Of a stretch of 64,000 nt of DNA, positions 45,297 to 57,609 are shown piece after piece. The stretch is from Peromyscus leucopus (Eukaryota; Chordata; Mammalia; Rodentia; Cricetidae), in NCBI RefSeq assembly GCF_004664715.2, contig NC_051070.1, positions 41,256,456 to 41,320,455 on the forward strand. The letters are read 5' to 3'. The translations under genes were made by a program, and so were the position numbers. Under the pieces are notes generated by a model. It was not told the DNA's origin, searched no databases, and saw nothing but the letters and a program-made list of their open reading frames with translations. Numbering within the stretch: the stretch's first letter is position 1; each line of letters begins with the position of its first letter.

Positions 45297-47174
45297 AACA
45301 TTATTCAAAAGTCCATAAGAAGAATACAGAGATATAAGTTAATGATAGGTAGTTTTCTAAATAAACTCATAGTAAATTAATGATACTAAGGAAGTTTTAC
45401 CCAACGTACAATTAATTTTGTCATTATTAATAAAGTGCTAATTATAATGAATAGCACCATAATAAAACCAAAATTAAATAAATCCAGTAATAATACTTCA
45501 GTTTCTCAACCTAAGTTTTCTATATAATTCAGCCCCTTATTTTAATGACTCAGCCTTCTAACATTTTCTTTTTCTCATGGCTACTGACATGTTGGATGAT
45601 GTGTGGAGAATCAATGCTATATGAACTGAAAACAAAAATGCATTTGGTACTTGATCCATAGTAGATTGCTTCTCTGGCTTTGGCTAAGCTCAGGCAGAGT
45701 GTGATATCTGATGCTAGTCTCATTCAAAGCCTCTACAGCAAGGATGCCTTTCTGCCTGCTACCGTTCATCCTGCTGGTCATTGGTAGATAGATGGCTGGT
45801 TGCATTCAGTCCTAGTCACTCTCAACTTAGTCATGTACAATGTTTTTCTGACACATTCTACCTTACTGTTCGGATTCTCAGTGTCTTGGAAACAGTTCAT
45901 GTTTTTCTCCATCTGGTTGTTCTCTCCTTTATGATGTGACCAGCGTGTGACTTTGAAACCTTCTGAAAAGATCTGTAGTGAGGCTTAGCCAATTTCCTCA
46001 TGAACTGCCTGAGAGCATATGTGAATTCTGGAACTAAGAACTGTGAGCTAGTGCTAAATCTTAAACTGTGTTGATTCCAAGCTCAGCTTGGCAAAAGTAT
46101 ATTTCCTACTATCTCACACTGTCTCGACTAAATTTATCCTCGGTTTTAACTACTCTGCAGGAAGCTTGTGAAATGAGAAGTTTTCACCACATACTTCTCA
46201 GTATCCTTGTCTATAATTTCTTTCTTCCTATAAACTGAACCACTGTGAGCAGGTTATCTACATACACTGCCATATGAAATTCAGTCAGTATTTCTCTAAA
46301 ATATTTTTTCTGTTTTTACTGAAATAAACAGAACAATAATAACCCTCAGAACAATATCCCACAGAGACAGTTCAAATTGAAGTGAATAACCTGAAAATAC
46401 CAATGCTTTGATTTAAAATGCCTTGTTTATTCTCAATTTCCCCACAACAATGGAAAAAAATTCTCTCTTATAAAATGTTTCATGTTCAAGTCTACCAGAT
46501 TTAACTATTATATTTTTTTTATTAGCGTTTAAAAAGAGAGGCTATGTTAATCAATGGTTACAATGTTACTGTTTGACAGGAGAGATAAATTCTGATATTC
46601 TGTGGCACAATACAGCAAAGATAAGTTACAATTATATATTATTTATTCCAAAACAGAAGAGAGGAATATGAATATACTTGCTTTGAATGCACAAGATACC
46701 TCCTTTCAAGTGACTGATCAAGGTAGCCCAAGTAAAATATTCAGAGAGATACATTTAGTAAATATGCCAAGTTACTCACTAGTTCACATGAAACAAAATC
46801 ATATCAGACTTTTGAGTATGCATAAATATTATAAGATAATACAAATTTAAAAATAAATTCAAAAATTTGAAAAATAATTATCTTTCCCAACAGACTTCAC
46901 CCATTAAAAACTTCCTTAATGCAAAGAATCATATTGAAATATAGTTGTCTGAATTCACATCTGGTATCTGGTCTCAGAATTTATTGTTCCTGAGTCAATC
47001 TTTCTGTATTTCAAAATGCCAATTAAATTAATTCAACATTTTTCTTTGCAAGTATGAAGTGTCACGGACACAGCATACTCACACAAGTTGGAACTTCTTT
47101 ATATTTACAGGTCCCTAATATGAAAAGCTACTTAAACACTCTTGTCTTTAACATTGTTATTTCCATATGTATTT
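45297..47174. other. Unrecognised DNA
   Basis: No repeat or exon recognised; the 82-codon frame at 46602-46850 has no recognisable domain. Confidence 0.4.
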
Positions 47175-47500
47175 TAGGTTGGGTTTCTTTTGCTGTGATA
47201 AACTCTGAACAAAAGCAAGTTGGGGTGGGAAGAATTTGTTTGGCAAACCAAGGCAGAAGTCTGGAGGAAGTCTGAAGCAGCATCGAAGGAGGAATCCTGC
47301 TTACTTGCTTATTCCAGGTGACTTGCGTAGTTTGCTTTCTTGTACTTCCCAGGGCCATCTGCTCAGGAATGGCACTAAACCTCGTGGTTTGGGTCTTTCC
47401 ACATCAATTATCAATCATGATTTGTCACTCTAATGTGGGTATTTTCTCAGTTGAGATTCACTCTTCTAAGTGACTTCAGCTCATATCAAACTGACCAAAA
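47175..47500 (-). mobile_element. URR1-like hAT element, antisense
   Basis: 'cttttgctgtgataaactct', 'acaaaagcaagttggggtgg', 'gcttacttgcttattccagg' and 'attttctcagttgagattca' match URR1 read backwards, near full length. Confidence 0.78.
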
Positions 47501-47668
47501 AAAAAAAAAACCAATATAATATATTTTCCTTTCACTTATGAAATTTCAATATATAATATACTGGGGAGGTGAGGGAAGTCAATACAGAAGGAGGAAGGGG
47601 AGACAAATGACATTGACATTTTTGATGAAACCTCAAAGAATCAAATCTATTTACCTAAAATATGTCCA

Positions 47669-47670
<2 letters not shown>

Positions 47671-47753
<83 letters not shown>

Positions 47754-47764
47754 CTCACACACAC
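47671..47764. repeat. (AC)n microsatellite, long
   Basis: 94 bp of AC with two interruptions near the right end; likely polymorphic. Confidence 0.95.
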
Positions 47765-49386
47765 TTCTTAAAGGAATTCAGCTACTTGGCCTGATAATGC
47801 TGCCTGGAAGAATTGTAGATGAACCGTATTTAAGGAAGGGCCCTTATTGATGAAGAAACCACGCACCTACAGCAGAAGTCTCCGATAATTTGAGATGGAT
47901 CTAACTTGAAAGTCTCTTTCCAACAATCTAAATTCTATTGCTTCAGAAAATATTATGCTTTCTGCCGATGGACAGAAGGAATTAAATAATCTTGTCCACC
48001 TACAACTCCTCTGAACCATAATAATTACCAGCATGGCAATAGTCACTGATTTTTAAAAAAAAATTCATGTAAACTGTTATTTCTTAAAATGGTCTTCTCT
48101 GACTATATGTTCTCAAGGAATATTAAGTAAAACAATGTAAGTAAATTAAAAAAAGAAATTATATAATACATCACAGTCAAACATGTAACTTACTAAAATA
48201 CAACACAAATCTTTTAGGGCAGAAATAAAGTTCTGAGAACTAACTGGCAAGTAAGGGCAGTTTTTATTATTTTCACTTTTAATCTTATTTACTAAGTCTC
48301 TAGTCAGGTAGCATGCACTTAATTTTCAAATTATTGGAGATAAGGTAGTAACACTTTCTAAATTATCTTTCTGTAAGATTCTATATGTCACTAAGATAAT
48401 AAATAATAATTTCAGTGATGGAGAGCCAAAATGAAGGGAAAATGACAAAATCCTTAGACATTTTATGTATTCTGAGAAATCATGTTATTTTAATATGAGA
48501 AAAAGACAGACACTTTTCAGAAATAAAAATACAAATATTTATAAAAGAAAACGTGAATTTACAAACATTTACTTTAAAGTGTTAAATTTTTATTTATCCC
48601 AAATTTAGTGCCAGTTAAAAATACAGCAGTGATCTAGTTTCTCAGGCAAGAACAGCATCTGCTTATTAAAAATAAATTCTGGCCCAAGCCCAGACCACAG
48701 AACAGTAGTCCTTCAGTAGAGGAGTTGAAATAAGCACTTCAGAAAATGTCCCACCCTATTCTGGTGATAATAGAGCTTGCAATCCCTAAGGAGTTTGCAT
48801 TGGGGGCTTGTTTAAATAACTGGCAGTTGGTGTCTACAACATGCACTGTTTGGGAGACACTGTGTGGACAAAAAGAAAAATAATAATAAAGTAAAACCGA
48901 AAACAGCTATGACCTCCTGAAATATACATTCTAGAAAAATAATCCTATGGAAAAGGGAAGAGGTGAAACCACAGTGTATGTGAAATTCTCAGGACATAGT
49001 CAAGTGACCATTTCTAAAAGACTGAAAGAAGTTGTAGCCAAAGAACTAAAGACACTTACTGCAAAAATTAGGTGTAATCAAGTTCTTGAGCAAAAAGTGA
49101 GTATGAGAGAAAAGCTAAAACAAAGACAATGGCATAACAGTCAAAGTAGAGGGAGGTAGAGGGAGGAACAAAGCAATCTTTGCTGATTTTTCAATAAACT
49201 GTTGTAAATGAATGTGGATTTAAATTGGGAAAAGTCTTTAGTTAGAGCAGGATGGAGTAGATATGGAATGGGATACCTCCACATAGAAAAATCACAAAAT
49301 AAGTACATTTGATAATAGGATTCTGCCTACTCCCAAACTGAGCAGGTAATAATTGCCCATTGATAATGTATAAAGGGATGCCATAA
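47765..49386. other. Unrecognised AT-rich DNA
   Basis: No gene recognised. 48640-48860 is less AT-rich and may be an ancient mammalian repeat, but I cannot name it. The 70-codon frame at 48947-49159 is unconvincing. Confidence 0.35.
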
Positions 49387-49911
49387 GACTTAGAGTGCTT
49401 GGCTGTGGGTCTTTGCATCTGCTTCCATCAGTTACTGGATGAAGGCTCATGATTCACCAATCTGATTACTGTGGTTGGCCAACTCAGGCACCCTCTCCAC
49501 TACTGCTAATAGTTTAAGCTGGGGTGATCCTTGTGGATTCCTGGGAACTACCACCAGGTCTCTCCCTATCCCCATCATGTCTCCCTCTATCATGGTATCT
49601 CTTTCACTACCCTCCCACCCCATCCTCCCCAGCTTGACTATCCTGTTCCCTCATGTTTGCATCTCCTAAATCTTCCCCTCTATTGCCCCCCTCATTGCCA
49701 GTTTATTCATGGAGTTCTCATCTGTTTCCCCTTCCCAAGGCAATCCATGTGTTTCCTCTATGGGTCCTCCTTGTTTCCTAGCTTCTTTGGAGCTATGGGT
49801 TATAGTCTGATTATTCTTTGCTTTGCTTTACATTTAGTATCCACTTATGAGTGAGTACATACCATGTTTGTCTTTCGGAGTCTGGGTTGCCTCACTCAGG
49901 ATATTTTCCAG
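49387..49911 (-). mobile_element. Twin-primed LINE-1: inverted 5' part
   Basis: Antisense ORF2 end ('atgagtgagtacataccatg', 'cgga/gtctgggttgcctcac') and proximal 3' UTR. Its innermost 3' UTR base (49387, complement of ...ctctaagtc) is where the sense part at 49912 begins (gagtcc), overlapping by about 4-5 bases. Confidence 0.85.
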
Positions 49912-50394
49912 GAGTCCAATTGAAGAGAGGGAAGAGGGATTATATGAGCAATGGTGGTGGTGGTGGGGGGTGGTCAAGATCATGATGGGAAATCTACAGA
50001 GATAACTGAACCAAGCTCATGGGAACTCATGAACATTAGACCAATAGCTGTGGAACTTGCTTGGGACCAGATTAGGTTCTCTGCATATGGGAGACAGTTG
50101 TGTAGCTGGGTCTGTTTCAGGGGCCCCTGGCAGTGGGATCTGGATCTATCCCTGGTGCATGAACTGGCTTTCTGGAGCCCATTACTTATGATTGGACACC
50201 TTGTTTACCTTGATGTAGAGTGGAGGGCCTTGGTCCTGCCTCAGCTAAATGTACCAGGCTTTGCTGACTCTCCACAGGAGCCCCTACCATTTTGGAGAAG
50301 AGAATGGGGGGGGGGATCATGGGGAAAGGCTAGAAGAGGGATGAGAAAGGTATCTGTGCTTGGTATGTAAAATGAATAAAGAACTTTCTCAAAA
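49912..50394 (+). mobile_element. Twin-primed LINE-1: direct 3' part
   Basis: Starts 'gagtccaattgaagagaggg', runs through the distal 3' UTR (compare the reverse of 42420-42840) and ends 'aaaatgaataaagaactttc' plus a short tail. The 139-codon frame here is 3' UTR and not a gene. Confidence 0.88.
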
Positions 50395-51643
50395 ATGGCA
50401 GTGTGGTGTTGTGAAAAGGATAACAGTGTATGCATGATGCTCAAAGAAATAACTTCTAATTATTTGGTTTGTAAATCTATTAAGGAAGTTTTACCTAACA
50501 AAAACAAAAATATCACATAAAATTACCCATTTTTCAAGATCTGGAAGCCAAAATCTATATTTTCTTATAATTGCCAGTGTAAAGGTTCTAAGAAAAGTGT
50601 ATTATGTTAATAAAGGAGAATACAAAATAACTGCTGCAGGAGGGTAAAATACACAGTAGGAATTCAGCTGACTATGATAAAGCTATACCTGGAAGAAGCC
50701 AAGGGCGATTTCCAGAGGACTCAAGGAAGACTTGGTGTTATTGGCTTTTGAATATTAGCTATCTCCTGCAATGAATTTCTTGCATGCTGTCATAGCTCTT
50801 CCATTCAATTTTTCTCCCTAAGAACAGTGTGTTTGATCATTCATTGGGCACAATTTCCCCATTACTATTGGAATATTTGACAACATTCTCCCAAATGTGC
50901 TAACAGCATTACACAGCCAGACCCCTAATTTCAGACCTTTCTGTAATTGTTGTCATTAGCAACATCCGGCCAGGACCTTCTCTAGACTAAAGTGTCTTAT
51001 CTGAGATACTTTCCAGACCTTCTAAGAATAGACTGAAGTTTAGAAAAGCATTCACTAAGACTACTGCCCAGACTTGGTAGATGTACTAATTAAGCTTAAC
51101 TTTTTTTTTCTTCCAAATGCTATCTCTACTCTAGATCAATTAACTCACATCTAAAGGGTTTTTACTTACCTGGTATGTCAAGCTGTGACTTAGGTTGCCT
51201 AGCTACCAAGTATACTACCCCGCCCTACCAGAAAATGGTGGCAGCTGAGATTGCTGGGAAGAGAAGTGGCCAAAGGAAAATAAAGCGGTTTTATTTTCAC
51301 TTGCCACTGATAGACTCCTAACACTTTATCTAACCACTTCTAAGAATATAGTTTGAGCACACAATTTCCCTTCTAATCAAATTAGGATTTAGTTGATTTC
51401 TTTCCCCATTAGCCACTGCCCATTTGGGTTGCATTGATAGCTGACAATTACTACACTCTGTGTGGATCTTATCACCCCTCCTTTTGACCCTAAGGGAATT
51501 CAAGCCTGGTGACCTTGCCTTAGCCAGAGCATTGCTATTGCATGGGTATATTACTGTAAACCTCAGAGACTTGAGCAGGACTAGAAGAGAAGACTAGAGG
51601 TTTGAAATTGTACTATCAAACCCATCTTTTCTCTTCCATCCTG
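50395..51643. other. Mostly unrecognised; possible LTR relic
   Basis: 51190-51330 has 'aaaataaagcggttttattt' after a GC-richer stretch, which could be an old LTR signal region. Nothing else identified. Confidence 0.3.
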
Positions 51644-51760
51644 GGCTGGGATGGAAGCTTAGTGGTAGATTGATTTGCATTCTCATGGCCATGGTTAATC
51701 TTCAGCCCTGGAAAACAAGCAAGCAAACAAACAAACAAAAACCAAATAAACAAAAAGTTC
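51644..51760 (+). mobile_element. ID-type SINE, diverged
   Basis: tRNA-Ala-derived head 'gggctgggatggaagcttag' and 'tggtagattgatttgcattc', then 'cagccctggaaaacaagcaa' and a (CAAA)n-rich tail. Confidence 0.7.
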
Positions 51761-52233
51761 CATGCAAATAACTGCTTTCTTCACATATTATATCTTAATT
51801 TTAACGTTAATGGGAAAGAGTTCATTAAGTGTGATATAATAAAATAGATATTTCAAGTTGTTATTCTATTTTTTTATTAAGAAGAGATGTCTCTAAGAAA
51901 AGTAAGGTCATTATATCTTTTAGAAGCAATTGTTTCAATAATCTTAATATGATAGTGTCTCTTATTGCTTATTTTGACAAGAAGTTACTTAACTGTTCTT
52001 AAAAAACTAGTTTCACTGAAGTTAATGAGCCTACACTGGATATATTTTTTGTTAGAGTTAATGTGAAGTATCTTTTTTGACAGTTCATTTTTGAGCCCTA
52101 AGTATTTTCATTCAATGTAATTTTCCGTGTTTGTTTGCTTGTTTGTGCACAGCATGTCATTGATCAAGAGTTCTCTTTTATTTGGTATATTTTCACCATT
52201 GGCATATAAGAGATTACAAAGCTCTGTGTACTT
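51761..52233. other. Unrecognised AT-rich DNA
   Basis: No recognisable gene or repeat. Confidence 0.35.
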
Positions 52234-52239
52234 ATAATC

Positions 52240-52758
52240 TGCTGTGGGATGTTCTGTATGTCCTGTGGGAGCCCTTCTTGGGTTCTTTGTGGCATTACCC
52301 AGCAGGTCCGCATAGAGGATGATTAGGACCATGGGCCTGAGTGCAGGTGTCTGAGATGGTCTGCACTTGGCTGTGCTGGGGGATGGTCTGTATGTCAAGT
52401 TGTTCTGATTGATCAATAAATAAAACCTGATCGGCTGTGGCTAGGCAGGAAGGATAGGCGGGACTAACAGAGAGGAGAAATAAAAGGACAGGAAGGCAGA
52501 AGGACTGACTGCCAGATGCCGCCATGACCAGCAGCATGTGAAGATGCCGGTAGGCCACCAGCCACGTGGCAAGGTACAGATTTATGGAAATGGACTAATT
52601 TAAGCTATAAGCACAGTTAGCAAGAAGCCTGCCACAGCCATACAGTTTGTAAGCAATATAAGTCTCTGTGTTTACTTGGTTGGGTCTGAGCGGCTGTGGG
52701 ACTGGCGGGTGACAAAGATTTGTCCTGACTGTGGGCAAGGCGGAAAACTCTAGCAACA
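52240..52758 (+). mobile_element. Mosaic solo LTR with perfect target duplication
   Basis: 519 bp from tgctgtgggatgttctgtat to ...gcaaca, with the perfect 6-bp duplication ataatc at 52234-52239 and 52759-52764. The right part (from about 52374) is the family of 34961-35347 and 53648-54009. Inserted after its first ~23 bp is a ~110-bp segment (52263-52374) matching the U3 start of the other family (36724-37057: tgtgggagccc... to ...gctggggga). The 23-bp edge (52240-52262) is repeated in near-identical form at 52374-52396. A single target duplication bounds the whole, so it inserted as a mosaic. Confidence 0.9.
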
Positions 52759-52764
52759 ATAATC

Positions 52765-53299
52765 TTTGTATTTGTAATCATTTTTAATTAATTCTACTTC
52801 TTAATTTCTATTTTATTCCCAGATTTTTTATCTACTTTGTCTGAATTTAATGGGATACTTTATGGCTTCATTTCGTCTCTTAACAAATAGGTTAGAGTTC
52901 TTTTAGTAGTCACCTTAGAGTTTGCAATATATAATTTTAGCTAATTTACATCTTCCTGCAAACAGACTTAGGATAAATATCTTCCAGACAGCCTTTTCAC
53001 AGAATTACTTTCATTTGCTCACATAGCTTAAAATCTGCACTAGCTTATATTGAAATGTTATCAATGAAGCAAAGAGTGTTTTGACTTAATTAATAGGTAA
53101 AATAAATATTACCTTATCTTAATGTACAGCTTTATAGCTCTCTCTGTCAATATTTCTCCCTCTCTTCCTATCTCCTTCCTCTTCTCCCTGCCTCTCTATT
53201 CTATCCCTGATTCCCTCCCACTCTCTTTCCTTCACAGATGTAAATCTCTAAAATGCATAACTTCTTTTCCCTGAAGAAAATAATTAAAAAATTTCCAAT
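52765..53299. other. Unrecognised AT-rich DNA
   Basis: A pyrimidine-rich tract (about 53140-53240) is the only visible structure. Confidence 0.35.
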
Positions 53300-53647
53300 A
53301 GGGCATGGTGCTGGTTTGACTATAACAGTTTGTTACAAACTGGAATCACCTGGGGTGGGGGTGGGGGGGGGGGGTACTCATTCGGAGAATTGCCTCCATT
53401 GGCTTGGTCAGCAGGCAAGTTGGTGGAGCATTTTCTTGGTTCCATGGAAGGGAACAATCTATTGTAGTTGGTGCCATCGCTGGACAGATGATCTTGGTTT
53501 GTATAGCAAAGGTGACTTGAATGAGCAATGGCGAACAAGCCTGTAAGCAGTATTTGTCCATTGTTTCTGGGGCTGCTCCTACTTGGGTACTGCCCTAACT
53601 TCTCTCTAGGATTACTGTGACAAGGTCCCATAAACTAAATACATCCT
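53300..53647 (+). mobile_element. URR1-like hAT element, left part
   Basis: 'acaaactggaatcacctggg', 'attgcctccattggcttggt', 'gtaagcagtatttgtcca' and 'aactaaatacatcctt' follow URR1 in sense. Contains a G-rich run at 53350-53371. It is interrupted by the LTR that follows and resumes at 54010-54060. Confidence 0.7.
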
Positions 53648-54009
53648 TGTTGCTGGAGGGCTTCTCTCCAGGTTCCCCAAGCCCCACAGTCCCACAATCC
53701 ACGTATAAAATAATCACTCAGACACTTATATCACTTATAAACTGTATGGCCGTGGCAGGCTTCTTGCTAACTGTTCTTATATCTTAAATTAACCCATTTT
53801 TATAAATCTATACCTTGCCACATGGCTGGTGGCTTACCAGCGTCTTCACATGCTGCTTGTCCTGGTGGTGGCTGCAGTGTCCCTCCTCCTTCTTCCTGTT
53901 TCCCCAATTCTCCTCTCTCTTTGTCCCACCTACTTCCTGCCTGGCAACCTACTTCCTGCCTGGTCACTGGCCATCAGTGTTTTATTTATATAGAGCAATA
54001 TCCACAGTA
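53648..54009 (-). mobile_element. Solo LTR, same family as 34961-35347
   Basis: 362 bp, antisense: tgttgctggagggcttctct ... 'aaactgtatggccgtggcag', 'taaattaacccatttttata' ... cacagta. The flanks catcct (53642-53647) and catact (54010-54015) match 5 of 6. The terminal CA appears as TA. Contains a short local duplication ('ctacttcctgcctgg', 53929-53963). Confidence 0.8.
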
Positions 54010-54060
54010 CATACTTTTTTCCCTGAGTTGTTTCTTGGTATGGTCTTATGACAACATCAG
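54010..54060 (+). mobile_element. URR1-like hAT element, right part
   Basis: 'tgagttgtttcttggtatgg' continues the element split at 53647. Confidence 0.6.
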
Positions 54061-54624
54061 AGTTTCAGCTATAACAGGCATATTTGCAAAAGATGAATTC
54101 ACACAGTTTTTTCTTTCTGATGTATTCTGCTTATTGTTTATTTGAAAAAAATCATTGAATATAATTTGATATGGTAATATGATTTTTTCTAAATAGTGCT
54201 TAATATTCTAAATCTCACTCTACAAAATCATATAGCTTATGTGGATTTTTATGTCAAATTCTATTCTTACTTAGATGATGTTACTTACCCATGTCTTCTG
54301 TAAAAGCCTTTTTTAAAAATGTGTTTGAATGACTAACATTTAAAACTAAGAAGCATGGTGCTGATTTTCTTACACTTCTTATAGTTAATTGAATTTCTTG
54401 AATATACATTTCAGCCTTCATTGATTTTCAGAAACATTCAGACATTGTTGCTAGATGTCTTCTTTCTTTACCTTAACATTTGTTTTCTTTCCAGTGTCCC
54501 TATTAAGTTCATGTCATTCCTTTGCAACTATGCTCTATTTCTTACTATTAGGGTAATCTATTACTTTTTCCCCCTGTATTCTCCTTGAAATAGTTTGAGA
54601 AGCCTTCAATAGCACTAATTTGTG
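54061..54624. other. Unrecognised AT-rich DNA
   Basis: No recognisable gene or repeat. Confidence 0.35.
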
Positions 54625-54796
54625 GGGTTTTTGTTGGTGGTGGTTTGTTTGTTTTGTTTTTTGTCTGAGACGTTTTCTCTGCATAGTTTTGGTGCCTGTT
54701 CTGGATCTTGCTTTGTAGACCAGGCTGGCCTCGAACTCACAGAGGCTCTGCCTCCCAAGTGTTGGGAATAAAGGGCTGCTCCACCACTGCCTGGCT
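54625..54796 (-). mobile_element. B1 SINE, antisense, with target duplication
   Basis: Antisense B1 ('agaccaggctggcctcgaac', 'tcacagaggctctgcctccc', 'accactgcctggct') with GTTT-rich tail complement. A 10-bp duplication, ctaatttgtg, lies at 54615-54624 and 54797-54806. Confidence 0.9.
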
Positions 54797-54844
54797 CTAA
54801 TTTGTGTTTTTATAGTCCATTGATGAGTTCATAAAAGGATTTCT

Positions 54845-54881
54845 CATATATATGTATATATGCATATATATATATATATAA
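54845..54881. repeat. (TA)n-rich tract
   Basis: Interrupted TA/TG alternation next to the tail of the antisense L1. Confidence 0.8.
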
Positions 54882-55215
54882 TTAAAAAAAGATTTTCTTT
54901 CCTTTTACATACCAACCTATTCTCCCTCCCTACTCTTCTCCCACTCCCCCACCTATCCCCCTCTCACCCCATCCCCTCCTCATAGGGGGTAAGTCCTCCC
55001 TTGGTGGTCAAGACAGGCTGTTATACCATGTTGGGGCTAGACCTAGCACCTCCCTCCTGCATCAAGGCTGAGTAAGGCATTATGCCATAGAGAATGAAGT
55101 CTAAAAAGCCAGTTTGTTTCCCGAGGGCAAGTCCTGGTCCCATTGCCAGGGGACTCACAAGTACATCAAGCCATGCAACTTTCACCCATGTTCAGAGGGC
55201 CTAGTTTGGTTGAAC
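54882..55215 (-). mobile_element. LINE-1 3' UTR, antisense
   Basis: 'gattttctttccttttacat', 'ctcatagggggtaagtcctc' and 'ttgccaggggactcacaagt' match a rodent L1 3' UTR in reverse; strongly 5'-truncated. Confidence 0.75.
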
Positions 55216-55549
55216 TTCTCATTCTTATTTTCCTCCTGGTATTCATTTTTTCATATCTTCTATTCTCCCTCTACTGTTTTATAGTACCCATTTTCTCACA
55301 TATTGTCTATTTTATTTCATTAAAGTCAATAAGATATTTGTCATCATTATTTAACTTCCCTGTCTGATTCAAAAGTCAAATTATTTTATGGTATATGATA
55401 TGACTGTAGTTAAAAGATAACAGAGATTCTATAAGAAAAAAAAGCTCTCAGATCTGATGGATACTATTCAGTAAAGTTAGATGATAGAACAAAAAGAAAA
55501 ATCCACGTAAAAAGTTGCTTTTCTATAAACCAAAACAAACTTGAGATAT

Positions 55550-56198
55550 AAATTATTTTTTTAAATATTTTTCAGAGTACAGTTAAAAAATAAAGTGCAT
55601 GGAGATACACCTAACCAATGTAGTAAAAGATAATTACAATGAGTAGTTCAAAAGACTAAAGAAAGAAATTGACAAATATATGAAAAATGGAAATAATATT
55701 CATGCTACTGGTTGGGAGTAATCAGTATTGTGACATGGAAATAGTAGCAAAACTAATCGATAGATTCAACACAAACCCCATCAAAACTGATATATTATTC
55801 TCCATAGACCTAAACTAAGAGATCCTAAAATTCATTTGTAATTAGAAAAGACCACAGATCCCTAGAAAGAATGATGCTGGAAATATCACAATAACTGACA
55901 TCAAATGTACTTCAGAAGTACAGTCATAGCGATAGCATTGGCCTGTCAGAAAATATCAGAGGTGTAGATCAAAGAAACAAGACAGGATTCAGACATAAAC
56001 TAATCAAGTTATGCCCATCAGATTTGTCACAAGGATATTAGATATAAAAACTGAGTAAAATACAGCCTAGTCAGCCAAAGATAGTGTAATGAATGTAGAA
56101 GAATGAAAATTTGTTTTTCTTCTAAATCCACAATTGACATAAAAAGGGCCAAGGACCCTAATGTAAATCCTGAGATACTGAACCTGTAATAGTTAAAA

Positions 56199-56234
<36 letters not shown>

Positions 56235-56734
56235 CTGTATATACCAAAGTGCAGGCATAAGCAATGTTTTTTTTTTATTTATTCAGGATTCAATTCACAT
56301 AGAAGAAATAATCTCTTAAAGTGACAAATGGGATTACATATAATTAAGAAGCACAATATGATAGAGTGTACTGAAATAAAAAATAATATCTGGGTGTACA
56401 GTACACTATGAGTTAATATGTGGAACTTGTAATCAACTACAAAAATTAAATATTAGCAAAAACACAAAACTATCTATCAATAAGAGGGCTAATAAACTGA
56501 ACAACTGGGTCACATATGAAGAAAGGCAAGTAGCTAAGAGGTACTGGTTTTAAAAAATATATTCAACCTCCTTAGTAGTTTGAGGAATTATAATTAAAAA
56601 TATTTTGAGAATCTACTGTACCCCATTCAATATAGTTGTCTTTAAGGAACTAATGACAACAAATGCTAAAAAGGATGTTGGGAAAAGAGAAATGTGCAGA
56701 CTGCTGTTACACTGTAAACTAGTATACTATAAGG
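55550..56734 (+). mobile_element. Old LINE-1 ORF2 fragment
   Basis: Degenerate ORF2 sequence ('caacacaaaccccatcaaaa', 'ggaaatatcacaataactga', 'acttcagaagtacagtcata') through to the C-terminal part near 56734. It appears to continue at about 57395-57525 ('ttgtttataatagcaagaaa', 'ttgtccattaatgaatggat') after microsatellites and an LTR-like insertion. No open frame. Confidence 0.65.
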
Positions 56735-56745
56735 TTTCTCTCTCA

Positions 56746-56800
<55 letters not shown>

Positions 56801-56823
56801 CACACACACACACACAACACATA

Positions 56824-56876
<53 letters not shown>
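56735..56876. repeat. Compound microsatellite (CT)n-(CA)n-(GT)n-(TA)n
   Basis: CT at 56735-56800, CA at 56801-56816, GT at 56823-56836 and TA at 56836-56876. Confidence 0.95.
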
Positions 56877-56881
<5 letters not shown>

Positions 56882-56884
56882 TTA

Positions 56885-57350
56885 ATAGCCTTGTGATCTG
56901 TATCTGTAGGACCAGGCCATACCAAGCTCCCACAAGTGGGAACAGAGGTGGCTAATTGTCTAGATGACCTTTTCATGATCCATATGGCCAGGTGCTCCCC
57001 CAAGTATACGCAACTAGGACTCAAGATGGATAATATCCCAGATGATCTCTACACAATCTATATGACCAGGGCTGAGACCACACCAGATCCTAGCTTAGGC
57101 GCTTAAGGTAATATATATAGCCTAACACTAGAACCCATCTTTATGGAAGAAATGCCATGCACTTTGAGATGAGTTGCTATGCAATTATGCCTTCTTGTGC
57201 ACACAGGATTGTGTTACATAGGGGTAATTTTTTCCCCAAAATTGTAATGTCATAAATATTTTTCAAATAAATTGCCCAGGTGAGACTCTAAAAGTTTGAA
57301 CCAACAGTGGTTAAGTCATGTTGAACCAGATTTCTTTCTTGCCGCATCTG
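56885..57350 (+). mobile_element. Possible LTR-like insertion in the old L1
   Basis: Non-L1 sequence between two L1 parts. It has a signal-like 'caaataaattgcccaggtga' (about 57263-57283) followed by ~70 bp resembling U5 and ending near 'ccgcatctgg'. Termini and target duplication are not clear. Confidence 0.35.
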
Positions 57351-57394
57351 GATCATTTCTCTGCTGACTATGGCATTTGCATTGTCCCACATAA

Positions 57395-57560
57395 TCCATT
57401 TTTACCTCTGCTTTGTTTATAATAGCAAGAAAATTCAATCCCTTTTATTGTCCATTAATGAATGGATATTGAAATATGGTATATATAGACATGTTACTTT
57501 ATTCAGATCTAACCAATAATGAAATTGTGTTTTTTTTTTTTTAATTGGTGGATATGGAAG
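57395..57560 (+). mobile_element. Old LINE-1 ORF2 C-terminal fragment, continuation
   Basis: 'aatggatattgaaatatggt' and neighbours match the conserved ORF2 C-terminal region. Confidence 0.55.
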
Positions 57561-57609
57561 TTACTGTGTTAATTGAGTTAACCATGAATCAGAAAAACAC
57601 ACATTCTCT

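Noticed and set aside
47538..47850. His-Thr repeat frames; similar frames at 23681-24010, 29912-30100 and 56605-57024
   Set aside because: Translations of AC, TG and TC microsatellites.
49951..50370. 139-codon frame
   Set aside because: Lies wholly in L1 3' UTR.
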